Shown here: piece after piece, positions 10,590 through 19,458 of the stretch
Numbering within the stretch: the first letter of the stretch is position 1
How the letters are laid out: each line of letters begins with the position of its first letter
Assembly: GCA_020796225.1 (NCBI GenBank)
Contig: CM036765.1
Location: forward strand, 7,699,082 to 7,763,081
DNA: 64,000 bases
From: Arion vulgaris
Lineage: Eukaryota > Mollusca > Gastropoda > Stylommatophora > Arionidae
Direction of reading: 5' to 3'
Made by a program: the position numbers and the translations under genes
The notes under the pieces: model-generated
The model's input: the letters and a program-made list of their open reading frames with translations, nothing else
Databases searched by the model: none
What the model was told of the DNA's origin: nothing

Positions 10590-10716
10590 CTAAAATGGAT
10601 GAGCCAACTGGTTTCCTAAACCGCTCACAGCCAGTGCAGTAAGACGTAAACTCCATTGTCATGGCACCCCACAAACGTGTTCTAAGGGCATTGCTTAGCT
10701 CTCTGCGTGAACCCAT
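10552..10716 (-). CDS. Small ATG-initiated ORF, likely N-terminal part of the PxDLS protein
   Basis: A 54-residue frame with ATG at 10714-10716 and stop TAA at 10552-10554. It contains SYCTGCERFRKP, a possible single CxxC. It overlaps the 5' end of the PxDLS-motif frame by about 38 bp in a different phase, the pattern expected if one reading frame was broken by an indel. I do not recognise a domain. It starts only ~50 bp from the divergent ATPase coding start, so the two may share a promoter region. Confidence 0.45.
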   Translation of the reverse strand: MGSRRELSNALRTRLWGAMTMEFTSYCTGCERFRKPVGSSILVETFESLLYSHL

Positions 10717-10765
10717 TTCTGTAAAATAGCTGTAATAGAAGAAGAGATGTTATCAAAGATATAAT

Positions 10766-11425
10766 GTGCAAACATTTATAACTAGACATATCTGGAGATG
10801 GATCCTAGGTGGAAACATCCCTTTACAGCCTTATCCTGGACCAACTGGTAGTGGTAAAACTGTTTTTGTACACAAGTTCATGCAAGAACTTATGTCTATG
10901 GTCGACCCTCCACCAGAGGAGATTATATATTGCTATGGTGAGTGGCAAAGCATCTACGAAACTATGAGCGGTATTCAATTTATCCAGGGTTTGCCCGATA
11001 TGGACCAGTGGATGGGTGATAAGAGGCGTCTGATTGTTATAGATGATCTGATGGCTGAAACAGATGACCGAGTAACTAAGCTGTTTACTAAAGGTAGTCA
11101 CCATCGAAATATTAGCGTTATATATATTGTACAAAATCTATTTGGAAAATAAAGAACAACGGACCATTAGTCTTAATGCCACTACCTAGTATATTCAAAA
11201 TCCCGTGATGGATCGCATATTACTAATCTGGCCAAACAAATGTACCCGGGGCGCGTATCATATCTCCAAGAAAGTTTTAAAGATGCGACATCACCACCTC
11301 ATGGTTATTTGCTAGTCGATCTTCGACAGGACACACCAGAGCAGTTGAGATTACGCACCAATATCTTTCCACAGGAAACCCCAGGTCGTATATGTCCCCA
11401 AATAACATCATGTCAGAGAAGATGA
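10766..11425 (+). pseudogene. A32-like genome-packaging ATPase (FtsK/HerA type), frameshifted
   Basis: Maverick DNA-packaging ATPase, which would drive genome entry into the capsid. Walker A GPTGSGKT is at 10838-10861 and Walker B LIVIDDLM near 11029-11052; a sensor-like IYIVQNLF follows near 11118. The first segment (no ATG; a GTG lies at 10766) runs to 11152. It then breaks near 11145 and again near 11185, after which a third frame continues with NLAKQMYPGR and DLRQDTPEQLRLRTNIFP to about 11400. Length and order match the family. The next gene starts within its 3' end at 11392, as is usual in compact Mavericks. Two frameshifts make it non-functional as assembled. Confidence 0.85.
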
Positions 11426-11703
11426 AGCAACAAGCGGAAATGCTGCGATTCTTGAGGGCGGCCAAACCACCGGCGATCAAGGCCGTTATAAAAACAGCGT
11501 CACCGGAACTCGTACGAACCTTATGCGAATGCTGTCACAACGTGTTAAAAGGGAATGTTCCACTTACACATGTTCAGAAGAGACGAATGCAGCGCTATAA
11601 AAACAGTCTTAGAGCGATCACACGAAAGAAACTATCGATCAAAAAGCGGAAACAGATCTTACAACAAGGTGGATTTATAGGGCCTTATTGGGTCCAGTGT
11701 TAA
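11392..11703 (+). pseudogene. Small basic pX-like protein, C-terminal frameshift
   Basis: A 103-residue basic protein. The core reads LVRTLCECCHNVLKGNVPLT, followed by a KRRMQRYKNSLRAIT-type lysine/arginine-rich helix and then KKRKQILQQGGF. This matches the small basic protein encoded next to the ATPase in many Mavericks and adintoviruses, whose GGF-hydrophobic end resembles adenovirus pX/mu. Here the hydrophobic tail after GGFIG is lost by a one-base shift: another frame carries the expected small hydrophobic residues up to about 11715. A DNA-condensing core protein is the likely role (inference). It overlaps the end of the ATPase gene. Confidence 0.7.
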
Positions 11704-11729
11704 ATGCTGAAGGGGAGTCCTAGGACTAT

Positions 11730-12173
11730 GATGGCTAAGAAAATGATAAAATTGATCCCCGTCTTTTAGACCAACCGAAACAATATTTACCGCCCGATAT
11801 TGTCAATGACAACCTACGCGAGCTAGATATACATATGCAACAAATCTTGGATAGAGAAGATATATTGCCACGCGACAAAGCTAGAATGTATCAACAAGTT
11901 TTGCATCGCTATATGCAACGCCTCGACCAGCACAGAAACAAACCGATAGGACATGGACATCAAACAACACAACCGACCCAACCGATCGAGGAACCAGTGA
12001 TACAACCAACAACTATACTTAAAAAGCAGACGAGGAAAGGCCGACCTACAATTGAGACAAAGAGTCAAAGAAGGTCGATGCTAGTATATCAAGACTACCC
12101 CAGCGTACTCACCAGGGGAAAAAAGAAGACTAAAATCCCAACACCAACTTGGGATAAATGGCCAAAGGTGTGA
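11730..12173 (+). pseudogene. Conserved Maverick helical protein upstream of integrase
   Basis: The first residues (MAKKMIK, ATG at about 11730) and the rest (QPKQYLPPDIVNDNLRELDI onward) are in different phases, so there is one frameshift near 11750. The main frame (11835-12173 from its internal ATG) has the motif ILDREDILPRDKARMYQQVL followed by HRYMQRLDQH, then a Pro/Gln-rich linker and a basic end with RKGRP and GKKKTK. A protein with this LRELDxxMQxIL / KxxxYxQxLxRY pattern recurs in Mavericks at this position. Its function is unknown to me; the basic tail suggests nucleic-acid or core association. Confidence 0.6.
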
Positions 12174-12185
12174 ATGCGTCGTTAA

Positions 12186-13217
12186 AAAAAACAATACTAC
12201 AATCCAAAACAACCAGGGTCTTATGGCGGTGCCGGTGCATTGCACCGTAGTACTAAAATCAATCCTAAAGTAATCAAAGAGTGGTTGAGCCAGCAAGATA
12301 CGTACACTCTACACAAACCAATTCGATACCGCTTTAAACGGCGACCCGTTATTGCAGGCGGGCCGTACCAACAATATCAAGCTGATCTAATAGATATGAG
12401 AGCTGTTAGAAAATACAACGATGGATTTTCTATCTGGTGACCTGTATGATGTCTTTAGTAAATATGCCTGGCCATCCCGATCAAGACAAAAACGGGAAAA
12501 AACCTTGGTCGAAGTTATGAGTCACATATTTACCACTCGTAAACCAATAAATTTTCAAACTGACAAAGGCTCGGAATTTAAGAACAAGACATTTTTAAAG
12601 TTTCTTAACAACGAGGGTGTACATTTCTTTACTACAGAAAACGAAGATATAAAAGCCGGTATAATTGAGCGGTTTAATCGTACATTAAAAGAAAAAATGT
12701 GGCGATACTTTACGAAAACAAATGAGCTTCGATATGTGGACGTCCTAGATTGATTGCTACACAATTATAACCACTCATATCACCGAAGCATAGGAATGGC
12801 TCCAGCGCAGGTGACTATTGATAATCAAGAAGAAGTGTGGAATACACTATATTCAGCAGCTGACGTCATCGGCAGACAACGCTCAGAGAAGGGGACACAA
12901 TCAGACTTCGGCAAGCCAGACATGTATTTAAAAAAGGTTATACACCGTCGTGGACCGAAGAAATATTTACAATCAGCCGCGTAAATAATACAATACCGAT
13001 CACGTATCGAGTAAAAGATAAAGCGGGTAATGAACTGTTAGGTACATTTTACGCGGAAGAAATTCAAAAAGTTGGAGACAAACAGCTGTATAGAATCGAA
13101 ACTATTATACAAGAACGCCGAGGTGTCCATGGAAATGTAGAGTATTTAGTGAAAGGGTTTTTCCTATCCGTCGTCATTCAACAGCTGGATATCAGCCAAA
13201 CACATATCACGTTATGA
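12186..13217 (+). pseudogene. Retrovirus-like (rve) integrase with C-terminal chromodomain, broken
   Basis: Maverick integrase, which inserts the linear genome and makes the 6-bp duplication. The N-terminal part reads YYNPKQPGSYGGAGALHRS near 12195-12250, then EWLSQQDTYTLHKP. The catalytic core shows D in YQADLIDM (~12385), D in FQTDKGSEFKN (~12560) and E in AGIIERFNRTLKEKMW (~12670). After the core, an SH3-like strand set (ITYRVKDKAGNELLGTFY near 13000-13050) and a chromodomain (YRIETIIQERRG, VEYLVKG near 13090-13160) follow, ending with TGA at 13215-13217. Breaks: a shift near 12425, an in-frame TGA at 12751-12753, and a shift near 12975. The start is not certain. Confidence 0.9.
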
Positions 13218-13520
13218 AGACTAGTGATATGGAAATAGAAGAAGAAGCTAGCGTGGATACACCCGTCTTTGAGACAAACGTAGAAACATGCGTGGGACCT
13301 AGACAATATTTCGGGAACCTTCTTCCACGCCCCGACATAGTTTTCATTTGTCAAATGATCGTTATATATTTTGTGATTGGTGTCTCACTATTTAATCTAA
13401 CATACAGCAGTGCAGACGAACCAGACGGAAAAATTTTGGGATCGCGTTAATGAGCAGTTGTCTTGGTTACATGTTTCCCTAATCCTAAACTAGAAAAACA
13501 AAATGAGTTTCATATAACAC
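13214..13520 (+). pseudogene. One-pass membrane protein conserved in Mavericks
   Basis: The ATG at 13214 overlaps the integrase stop. The frame is acidic at first (MEIEEEASVD), then has one hydrophobic helix (FICQMIVIYFVIGVSLFNLT near 13347-13405). It stops at 13450, but the expected conserved end (SSCLGYMFP, then NPKLE) continues in two other phases from 13450 to about 13500. Many Mavericks encode a short transmembrane protein with this SLFNL...SSCLGYxxPNP pattern just after the integrase. Role unknown; a virion or egress membrane protein would be a guess. Confidence 0.6.
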
Positions 13521-14304
13521 TACCAAGTAATGCCTCTTTGGGTAGCTATCCCAATAACACGGCCGGTAATTTCTATGTAAAACTAGCGCAAACAATTGAG
13601 CTAAGTTCGCAATACGAAGTTGGTCTGGCGGAAATTCAGTTTCCAAATACCTACTATAACGTGCTAGACGATGACGTATGGATACAGTACATACCGCCAA
13701 CCATAGTAACAACAGACCCGCCCCAAACATAATCACCTCAGTTGAACACCGTTAAGTCAACCATACGACTTGTATTACCACCGGGTCTGTACACCGTCCC
13801 AGACACCTTTATCACTGATCTGAATACCTGATTGCGGGTCTGGAGGAAGGAGACAACCGCGAATGAGATTCTATCTTAACAAAGTAAACAAGAAACCCAG
13901 CTTCAAGCTATACGAAAAAGGAGCTGAAGTTATATAGCGAAATGTTAAAACATATCCTCAATTTTACCACCCCTCACGTAACAAAAAACAACCCAGTACT
14001 CTATAGTGAGGGAGAGGTAGAACTGCATAGTGAGATAACTAATGTCTACGTCTATAGCGACATAGTCGCGCACGACCTTTTGGGAGATGTCCTGGTACCC
14101 CTATTGCGAGCTGTTCCAATAGTGGACAGACGGGCTGCGTCAGTATTTCGGATGTATGACAAGCCACACTATGTACCCCTGAGTCGTTTTTCCTTCGACA
14201 CCGTGGAAATACTTTTAACGACCGACACAGGTAAAACTATCCCATTCATAACTGGGACAGCTATACTGACACTACACTTTCGTACTCGCCGGCACCTCGA
14301 ATAG
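13484..14304 (+). pseudogene. Penton (single jelly-roll minor capsid protein), broken
   Basis: Minor capsid protein that would sit at the five-fold vertices. The N-terminal part FHITLPSNASLGSYPNNTAG and YEVGLAEIQFPNTYY lies at 13505-13732. A middle block with IRLVLPPGLYTVPDTFITDL lies near 13755-13830. The C-terminal part at 13942-14304 has VYVYSDIVAHDLLGDVLVPL, LRAVPI, HYVPLSRFSFDTVEI and ILTLHFR. This order (start of strand A; yVGDxxVPLLRxV; FxxIEIxxxDxxGxxxPF; vTLHFR) is the Maverick penton signature. There are at least three frame changes (near 13735, 13830, 13900). The true start is blurred by a shift around 13500. Confidence 0.8.
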
Positions 14305-14345
14305 CCTTTGGTGAAACACGCTCCATACAGCGAAACCTAAAATCT

Positions 14346-14793
14346 ATGAAGACTATTTCTGCCATCAGGGGGGGCACGGCATACCCGTGTTTGTCGGATC
14401 GTAGTCAACGGGGGCATGGACTTGGTTTTTTTTTGGTGGAATTGGACGTGCGATTCTCCCATGGTTAAAGACAGGTGGGAAAGCCTTACTCAGAAAAGGG
14501 GGTCGGTACTGGGTTGCAAGTTGCACAAGATGCTCTAGCTGGGAGGAACATAGGAGTTTCCCTTTAAAGAGCACGCCAAGGGCGCGGGACAGAGGCTTCT
14601 CGCCAGCGCAGTTGATCACGTTTCGGAAACCGAGGAAAAAACAACCAATCAGGATCCGGGATCAGAAAACGGCGAAAGGTAGCCCCGCCGGGTGAACCTT
14701 TTAGTAAAAGAATAAAACAGGCTACCCAAACGAGGCATTCACACACGAAGCCCAGGAAGAGTCATAGGAGGTATTCAGATATTTTTGGGATAA
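14346..14793 (+). pseudogene. pVI-like minor capsid protein, frameshifted
   Basis: The ATG at 14346 starts a frame with RGHGLGFF, which slips in a T run near 14425. A second phase reads FGGIGRAILPWLKTGGKALL, a third VGTGLQVAQDALAGRNIGVS, and the end SGSGIRKRRKV followed by RRYSDIFG just before the capsid start. Mavericks and adintoviruses encode a protein here with an RGxGLGxxFxxxxRxxLP amphipathic start, a GVGVAxDVLxGxNxxxSL middle and a basic nuclear-signal end; it is compared with adenovirus pVI. At least three breaks, including TAA near 14565. Confidence 0.65.
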
Positions 14794-16243
14794 ATGGCTT
14801 TGATTCACCCCAATTCGTGCGAGTGTCTACATTCTGGGATCGATCTGTTTAGCGTACCACCGACACAAACAGCGGTCGAAGAAGGTCAGTTTGTTGAGAT
14901 ACACCCACTGGCGTCCCTAGCAGCAAATGCCCCAATTGAGTTTGCAATCTCTGGTAACAGCGAAGAGTATCTAGACTTATTCAATACTTTTTTGCATGTA
15001 AGAGCCAAAATAACGTTGGACAACGGTGACAAAATACCACCTAATGCTGATGTAGCACCTGTCAACTACTACCTACACAGTCTATTCTCACAGGTCGATG
15101 TGTCGCTGAACGATACATTAATTACGCCGAGTGAGAATACATATGGATACAGAGCGTATATTGAAGCAGTATTGAATTATGGTGAAGATGCTAAAAAGGG
15201 ACATCTAACCTCGGGTTTTTTTTACAAAGACACAGCAAATTTCCTAGATGAAACAACTGGAGACCAATAAGGGCTTACAGACACGTAGAAACTTAACAGC
15301 TTAGTCAAGAACTCGATATGATGAAGGGATTACATTCAGATATATTTGTACAAGATCGATATATGCTGAATGGCGTTGACTTGAAAATCAGATTGACCCC
15401 ATCTAAGGACACCTTCAATTTGATGGCGCATGACCCAACCATTAAGTATAAATCAGTGATAACATACGCAGTAATGGTGCTTAGAAAAGTAAAACTAAAT
15501 CCGGCGATATCTTTAGCTCATGAGAAAGCCCTGATCCGGGAAATGCCAAGTATCCACTCAAGAGAGTTGGCCTAAAGACGTTTGTTTTTCCCAAAAGGGG
15601 AATGTTGTCGTATATGCAAGATAATTTATTCCTAAGTCAGACTCCTACACGCCTAGTTATTGGTATAATTAATTCAACCGCATTTAACGGGTCCTATAAA
15701 TATAACCCGTTTAACTTTCAACATTGTGGTCTGACATATTTGAATGTTACAGTCGCCGGTCGAGTCGCCACTGGGAAACCAATTTCGATAGATTATGAAA
15801 ACAACCGATACGTGCGAGCCTTTTTTGGTACCAATCTAGCCATGGGTCTAATTGGTAAAGACGCTGGTAACGACCTAGACTACAGACAATTTAAAAATGG
15901 GTACAGTCTATATGCAGTAGATTTGAGTCCCAGCCTCTTAGACGGGGATCAATTCGAGATGGCAAAGTCTGGACCAATCTCAATAGAACTTAAATTCGCT
16001 GCCGACACGTCGGAACCCTTACAAGTTGTGGTATACGCCGAAAACGATTCCATATTGGAAATAAGTAAGTCGAGACAAGTTATTACCGACTATATTGCTT
16101 ACAATGATTCAAACACTTTGGTGTATCCTTACAGGACGTATCACCAGCAACCACAGTTTTATTCACTATTGTTTGATTTACTAGGCACCACATATAAGCT
16201 CAGTAGTATACCCTTGCTTGCTGAACAAAATGAATACCCATAA
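14794..16243 (+). pseudogene. Major capsid protein (double jelly-roll), two breaks
   Basis: Hexon-like capsid protein. ATG at 14794. Segment 1 (to 15270) has FSVPPTQTAVEEGQFVEIHP, FLHVRAKI and YYLHSLFSQVDVSLNDTLIT. Segment 2 (about 15318-15575) has LHSDIFVQDRYMLNGVDLKI and PSIHSREL. Segment 3 (about 15602-16243) has FNGSYKYNPFNFQHCGLTYL and YENNRYVRAFFGTN, ending with VVVYAENDSILEISKSRQVI. All are conserved landmarks of the Maverick capsid protein, in order and at normal spacing (about 480 codons overall). Frame changes occur near 15270-15315 and 15575-15600. Its last bases overlap the protease start at 16230. Confidence 0.9.
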
Positions 16244-16718
16244 ATACGAGACATACTCAGGGTGATATATATGTCAGACGAATACTATTCGGGGTCTTGC
16301 TCGTGATCAATTACCCAGACGCATTGACCCAACTAAAGCCTGCGGGTTTGTCATAAATACTGACTGCAGTAACCAGCCGGGCTCTCACTGGATTGGTCTG
16401 TATTACAACGGAATTGGTACCTTTGAATACTTTGATTCGTTTGGATTACCGCCAATTAATACGGATATTACCAACTTTATCACGCGTAATTCCAATAGAC
16501 AATGTGTATACAACCCACGTATATTACAGGATGTGCTTAGCAATGCTTGTGGTCTATACGCTATATATTTCATCTTGATGAAAGCTCGCGGTGGAACAAT
16601 GCAACGCGTACTAATGCCATTCTCGGCACCGCCGCACAGACAACACGTCAATGATCGAATTGTTCTCCGTTTGATAAAACCATATATGACCAAAACGGGT
16701 CTGCATACTTTACAATAA
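16230..16718 (+). pseudogene. Adenain-like cysteine protease, one internal stop
   Basis: Maturation protease of the adenovirus (C5) type, which cleaves capsid precursors. The frame from ATG 16230 to TAA 16716-16718 is a single phase of 162 codons interrupted only by TGA at 16263-16265 (codon 12). The catalytic His lies in GSHWIGLYY (CAC at 16386-16388), followed by the acidic residue in FEYFDSFG. The Gln comes in RILQDVL and the nucleophile Cys in SNACGLYAIYF (TGT at 16548-16550), the His-acid-Gln-Cys order of adenain. The lead-in GLARDQLP matches the family's start. It overlaps the capsid gene by 14 bp. Apart from the stop and a possible small indel near it, the gene looks well preserved. 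Confidence 0.88.
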
Positions 16719-16771
16719 CTACTCAATAAAAGTCTGGACACCTTTAACCTAACTGACCAATTAAAACAAGT

Positions 16772-17382
16772 ATGAACATGTTTTACCTCTCATCTGGGTA
16801 TATAAGTAGCCAGCTCAGTCAGACCGACCTGCAGTTGTATTCCAGGATCACCAAGATGCAGACATTTTCTGAAAATACTGTTTACGTAAGCCGAGGCGAT
16901 GAAATGATTAAACCGCTGGCCACTGGTCTGAAAGCCGTTTCTGTAAACTGTTATAGAGGGCTGCCTATACTTCACATTCGAAGTACTTTGGTGAAACACA
17001 CTAAATTTTCCCAACCAAATATGGAATAACGTTATCATTGTCAGAATTTCAAAACCTTCTAGCCTTACAGAACGAAGTCCTAGCCGAATTTGAGCGGCTA
17101 ACCCCTATTGAAGAACTACCCAACTACTCTCTGCGTGATACAACGAACTACTGTCCTAAGGGCGCCTCATATGAGTATGCGCCGAGCTACGCACCAGTTG
17201 CTAGTTGTTACAGTACAACACCACCGGGCCTCGATTCTAAAAACTTTAGACCCGTTGATGAGACTAGTCCACTTCAGCAGACACTTCAAACTGACATCAG
17301 ACTACCAGCCAAGTTGAAGCAACAGAGAAAAAAAGACAGGAAGAATAGACACCTTATAATATGTTTAATGTTGTTAAAGTAA
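16772..17382 (+). pseudogene. PC4/p15-like ssDNA-binding protein, frameshifted
   Basis: The ATG at 16772 opens a frame to 17029 containing KAVSVNCYRGLPILHIRST. The following phase starts around 17011 with PTKYGITLSLSEFQNLLALQ and runs to TAA at 17380-17382. Together these show the PC4 pattern: KxVxVxxYxGxxxxxIR, a variable loop, then KxGIxLxxxEFxxL. PC4 is a cellular transcription coactivator that binds single-stranded DNA. The C-terminal extension is unusual: a Tyr/Pro-rich stretch (EYAPSYAPVASCYSTTPPG) and a basic end (KLKQQRKKDRKNR). One frameshift near 17005. AATAAA at 17382 overlaps the stop codon. Assignment rests on the motif pattern only. Confidence 0.6.
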
Positions 17383-17387
17383 ATAAA
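17382..17387 (+). terminator. Poly(A) signal for the capsid-side transcripts
   Basis: AATAAA overlapping the PC4-like stop codon. It faces the (-) strand signals 24-34 bp on, so the two transcription units converge. Confidence 0.6.
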
Positions 17388-17410
17388 GGATGAAAAAACA
17401 AACCAAATTT

Positions 17411-17421
17411 TTTATTTTATT
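17411..17421 (-). terminator. Poly(A) signals (two overlapping) for the cyclin transcript
   Basis: TTTATT occurs twice in overlap on the + strand, i.e. AATAAAATAAA on the cyclin strand, about 130 bp after the cyclin stop. Confidence 0.55.
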
Positions 17422-17546
17422 TGTTACATTCATTTTGTCCTAAAATATTAACTGTTTAAGCCCTGTATGTGTGTATGTATGTATGTAATTTAATGTCTAT
17501 ATGTAATGTACTGTGTATGTCTATAGGGCATGTACTGTACTGTATA

Positions 17547-18335
17547 TCATTGATCACCTATCAGAAGACAAACCGACTCTAATTGGTTTAAATCAGCTTC
17601 AAATATTGCTTTCATTTTATTATCTGAAAACAGTGGTAGTTTTTTGTGTTCAAATTCTGAATGGATGAATTTGAAATATGGTGCTACAAATTCAATACAC
17701 GACTTTAAGTCTAGAAATACTACATCGGCTAGTTGACAAATGAATTCTTGATTGGCATAATGTAAAAACAGGATTGAGCTCGCTAAAATACGATAATTAA
17801 ACAGCGTGCTCACTATATCGATTAAGACTATGTCGGCCATATAACGTATTTGACATTGCTTGTCAAGTGAAAATAAGTCGGGTTGTCTCATATTGGCCAA
17901 CTCAATGTAAATATTGACATAAACTATCGTGTGTGTCTTTTGTAATCGGTAGTCGATGGTTTGCAAAATTGTCTTTTCAATTTGTTTGATAATTTTCGGA
18001 CTATAAACGTTATCGTAGATGTGAAGCATATCTCTTAGAAAGACACGATCGCCGTCTTCAAATTTACTCGCGATCCAAAAACAACTTGGAACTATTAGAT
18101 TCAAATCATTATTACATCGACAGCTTTTACTACAAAAGCGATCAAAGACATCCATTGTCAAATGAAAGGTCTCATTATTAAATCTATAATCATTGCAGAG
18201 AGCCGAGACATATACTATTATTTTACTTCTTTTCATTTGTGGTACAAGTTTAGTTTGTACCAGTTGTCGGCTATACAAATGAGTTCGATCATTCATTGTT
18301 TCTAATACTTTTTCTATTTCATGAAGTTTGGCCAT
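17547..18335 (-). CDS. Maverick-encoded cyclin homologue, intact
   Basis: An uninterrupted 262-codon gene with ATG at 18335. The first cyclin fold is clear: a helix ending VFDRFC (residues 63-68), the hallmark CFWIASKFEDGD (85-96) with the Lys and Glu that in cellular cyclins contact the kinase, and YDNVYSPKIIKQIEKTILQT (107-126) with IDYRLQ after it. This pattern is shared with A/B/D/E-type cyclins. A second helical region follows (DIVLIDIVSTLFNYRILASS near 168-187), fitting a degenerate second cyclin fold. There is no destruction-box RxxL in the short N-terminus that I would trust. Expected role: binding a host cyclin-dependent kinase to push cells into a replication-permissive state. It is the only long gene of the element without a break, and is transcribed convergent to the capsid genes. 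Confidence 0.88.
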   Translation of the reverse strand: MAKLHEIEKVLETMNDRTHLYSRQLVQTKLVPQMKRSKIIVYVSALCNDYRFNNETFHLTMDVFDRFCSKSCRCNNDLNLIVPSCFWIASKFEDGDRVFLRDMLHIYDNVYSPKIIKQIEKTILQTIDYRLQKTHTIVYVNIYIELANMRQPDLFSLDKQCQIRYMADIVLIDIVSTLFNYRILASSILFLHYANQEFICQLADVVFLDLKSCIEFVAPYFKFIHSEFEHKKLPLFSDNKMKAIFEADLNQLESVCLLIGDQ

Positions 18336-19293
18336 TTTACCTCTTTGTTCTTTCTAATGTTAGAAGTCGACTGTAGTGAGACAATGTTAGAAAACAACTG
18401 CAGTGGTACAACGCGGTCGTCTTTTGTTAACGTTAGAAGATGAAATTGTAAACGCAACAATAGGGAATATATATTATATGTGGCATCTAAGCTTATCGTG
18501 AGGTCAAGGGTGTTCTTTGTACATCAAATAATTATTTTAAATTACGCCTCGAATTATATAATTAGGATACAGATGTTAAACAATCACCCAAAATTATGGT
18601 GTCTACATCGGCAGACACTATGATTTAAGTGCTTACTAGAATTCCGAGTTGTCACAGGCAAAAATTATTATTCATTTAACCGTTTCGAATTTTCGTGTCA
18701 TACAATTTAATAATAAGTCAAATTACCAACTCGATACTCAAAATTAGCCTACAACAACATAATTTGTACCCGTAAAATTATCTACCAGTGCCAAAGTAAT
18801 TGTAATCTATCGATGAATCACTAGGGAAATAGTTTGGTCAGAACCCGCAAATCAATCACTAGCTGTCAGCGTCTGTAGCTTTTTTAGCCCACGTGTTATG
18901 CATCGATACCCTATTATACCTGTCAGTTGCATTCATTCGCACAAGAATCGATCGATTGTATATTTTGGCTTAAAATAAAGTTATATTACCAATAGTTCAT
19001 TCCGTAAGTTTTGCACTGAGCAGAGAACATCTTGCCGTTTTTTACTGGAACGCTCTATATTAAAAGGTATGTATAAATTTTATATTTGTACTAACAATAT
19101 TCTCTTGTTTAATTTGCGATATTAAAGTGATATATATATAGTTACATTCATTGAAGAATAATAAAAGAGGTTTGTCTAAGGTTGTTTTATTAGTATAAGT
19201 CTTCTAATTTACATGTATGTTATATTACACGTATAATATGCCTCGCACGCCTAGACTATGCGTCATATCAGTTGTACAGAACTAACATGTAGT

Positions 19294-19324
<31 letters not shown>

Positions 19325-19327
19325 GGA

Positions 19328-19367
<40 letters not shown>

Positions 19368-19458
19368 GACTCTCACACGCTAACAGTATAGTATGAATAC
19401 AGATCAACTTGTAGGTTTTATTACATTTTATTTAAATTTCATTAAATTTATTATGTAT
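18336..19458. promoter_or_regulatory. 1.1-kb non-coding stretch upstream of the cyclin, with CT and TA microsatellites
   Basis: No protein is recognised on either strand. It holds (CT)n at about 19301-19325 and (TA)n at about 19330-19362, and palindromic ATCGATCGAT near 18948. It lies between two (-) genes and presumably carries the cyclin promoter. An AT-rich ATATATATTATATG near 18465 is a possible TATA element. A GTATGT near 19068 on the + strand, after a non-repetitive block, could be a splice donor of a PolB 5' exon (speculative). Confidence 0.35.
19447..19452 (-). terminator. Poly(A) signal for the Bcl-2-like gene
   Basis: TTTATT on the + strand (AATAAA on the gene strand), 7 bp after the stop codon at 19459-19461. 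Confidence 0.5.

Noticed and set aside
19301..19362. CRISPR-like or regulatory array
   Set aside because: Simple CT and TA microsatellites in animal DNA.
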